Positions 63,601 to 64,000 of a stretch of 64,000 nucleotides of DNA are shown piece by piece. The DNA is from Apostichopus japonicus (Eukaryota > Echinodermata > Holothuroidea > Aspidochirotida > Stichopodidae). The notes under the pieces were generated by a model. That model was not told the origin of the DNA, ran no database searches, and was given only the letters and a program-made list of their open reading frames with translations. Each line of letters starts with the position of its first letter. The stretch's first letter is position 1. Location of the stretch: contig NC_092569.1 in NCBI RefSeq assembly GCF_037975245.1, positions 7,436,501 through 7,500,500 of the forward strand. Direction: 5' to 3'. The position numbers and the translations under genes are program-made.

Positions 63601-64000
63601 CAATCGAATGTGCGGTACTGATAAATCGAAAGCGCAGTATCGATCAATCGAATGTTCGGTATCGATCAATCGATGTGCGTTATCGACTAATCGAATGCGC
63701 AGTATCGATCTATCGAATATGCGTTATCGGTCAATCGAAAGTGCAGTACCGATTAATCGAATGTGCGATATCGATCAATCGAATGTGCGTTACCGATCAA
63801 TCGTATGTGCGGTACCGATCAATCAAATGTTCGGTACCGATCAATCGAATGTGTTGTATCGATCAATCGAATGTGCGGTATCGATCAATCGAATGTGCGG
63901 TATCGATCAATCGAATGTGCGGTATCGATCAATCGAATGTGCGGTACCAATCAATCGAATGTGCGGTACCGATCAATCAAATGTGCGGTACCGATAAATC
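60620..64000 (+). repeat. Right-edge array segment
   Basis: This is satellite units to the end, stopping inside a unit (GGTACCGATAAATC). Noted echoes: GCGCAGTATCGATTAATCG at 62496 and 62780 (284 bp), GCGTTACAG at 63042 and 63261 (219 bp, ten units less one base), and 62815-63203 as a copy of 55630-56040. A variant of the 19-bp unit (GATACCGAAAATCGAAAG) lies at 61010. About 61.42-61.82 kb resembles 45.64-46.06 and 58.64-59.04 kb. Confidence 0.8.

Larger units (their letters stand above)
1..64000 (+). repeat. 22-bp satellite array filling the window
   Basis: The sequence is a head-to-tail array of a 22-bp unit made of half-repeats ATCGATCA and ATCGAATG plus TGCGGT. A clean consensus pair lies at 11902-11945. 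Every line of the window reads as this unit with substitutions or small indels, always in the same orientation, and no unrelated insert is visible. The commonest variants are TATCG versus TACCG, and GCGGTA versus GCGTTA, GCAGTA, GCCGTA or TTCGGTA. Units of 19, 20, 21 and 23 bp also occur. Consensus GC is 10 of 22, with three CpGs per unit. The array runs off both window edges. By length it would be called a minisatellite unit, by array size a satellite. I do not recognise the family from a named database entry. Any function in chromatin is inference. Confidence 0.98.

Noticed and set aside
1-64000. CRISPR array
   Set aside because: Repeats are directly adjacent with no unique spacers, the unit is too variable, and no cas genes are present.
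1-64000. CENP-B box
   Set aside because: The reverse strand has ATTCGATTGATC, which fits the first half of the pattern (TTCG, four bases, then A), but the required CGGG is GATA here. Too weak to claim.
1-64000. Telomeric repeat or telomere-associated short repeat
   Set aside because: No TTAGGG-, TTAGG- or TTTAGGG-like tracts on either strand.
1-64000. Hidden transposon, tRNA, rRNA or other non-satellite insert
   Set aside because: I read the whole window for breaks in the 22-bp rhythm. Only 1-3-bp unit-length changes were found; no stretch of even two units lacks recognisable satellite sequence.
1-64000. Repeat-in-toxin, adhesin or effector-like repetitive protein gene from a bacterium
   Set aside because: Coding repeats in bacteria keep a unit length divisible by three and a single frame; here the unit is 22 bp, and frame-changing 21- and 23-bp units are frequent.

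Overview
The whole 64 kb window is one uninterrupted tandem array of a 22-bp unit, about 2,900 copies, all in the same orientation. The unit reads as two 8-bp half-repeats, ATCGATCA and ATCGAATG, followed by TGCGGT. Both window edges fall inside the array, so its true size is larger. I find no protein-coding gene, tRNA, rRNA, transposon, CRISPR array or non-satellite island of 50 bp or more. The long forward open frames are a by-product of the repeat: 22 leaves remainder 1 on division by 3, so each forward frame cycles through all three phases of a unit that has no stop codon on this strand and carries one ATG. Every frame therefore encodes the same 22-residue cycle. This is satellite DNA of a eukaryotic type (inference from size and organisation); the species, chromosome and position (centromeric, subtelomeric, sex or B chromosome) cannot be read from the sequence.

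The array is not uniform. Diagnostic variant units (21-bp units lacking one A, 19-bp units with GATACCGAAAATCG, units with GATAAATCG, GACTAATCG, GATCTATCG, GTATTTGTC, CGACCTGG) make blocks recognisable. The array proves to be a layered mosaic of higher-order repeats (HORs) and segmental copies.

Layout. (1) 1-23.6 kb, family A: a 1.3-kb segment at 1.27-2.59 kb recurs at 4.05-5.37 kb. About 4.7 kb at 5.37-10.19 kb recurs at 15.5-20.2 kb. About 3.5 kb at 2.6-6.1 kb recurs at 18.5-22.1 kb. Inside these lie tandem pairs with periods near 1006, 962, 940 and 720 bp. A 2.4-2.65-kb tandem duplication fills 10.33-15.33 kb. (2) 23.6-36.9 kb, family B: a mosaic with a five-copy marker (GATCGCTCGG), the most consensus-like stretch (about 26.8-27.8 kb), and a 0.52-0.63-kb HOR at 30.0-31.2 and 34.9-36.6 kb. 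(3) 36.9-45 kb, family C: a nearly identical 2393-bp tandem duplication, then blocks repeated at 2324 bp, with nested 175-bp HORs. (4) 45-64 kb, family D: a four-copy tandem HOR of about 1.73-2.04 kb (47.6-55.1 kb), a displaced partial copy 12-13 kb downstream (58.5-60.6 kb), and a more irregular right end.

Length differences between related copies are mostly whole multiples of 22 bp (22, 44, 66, 198, 220), as expected from in-register unequal exchange or replication slippage. The array is very rich in CpG (three per consensus unit). No multi-gene system is present. What is worth following up is the satellite family itself, its nested HOR history, its unusual openness in three frames on one strand, and its conserved palindromic core.
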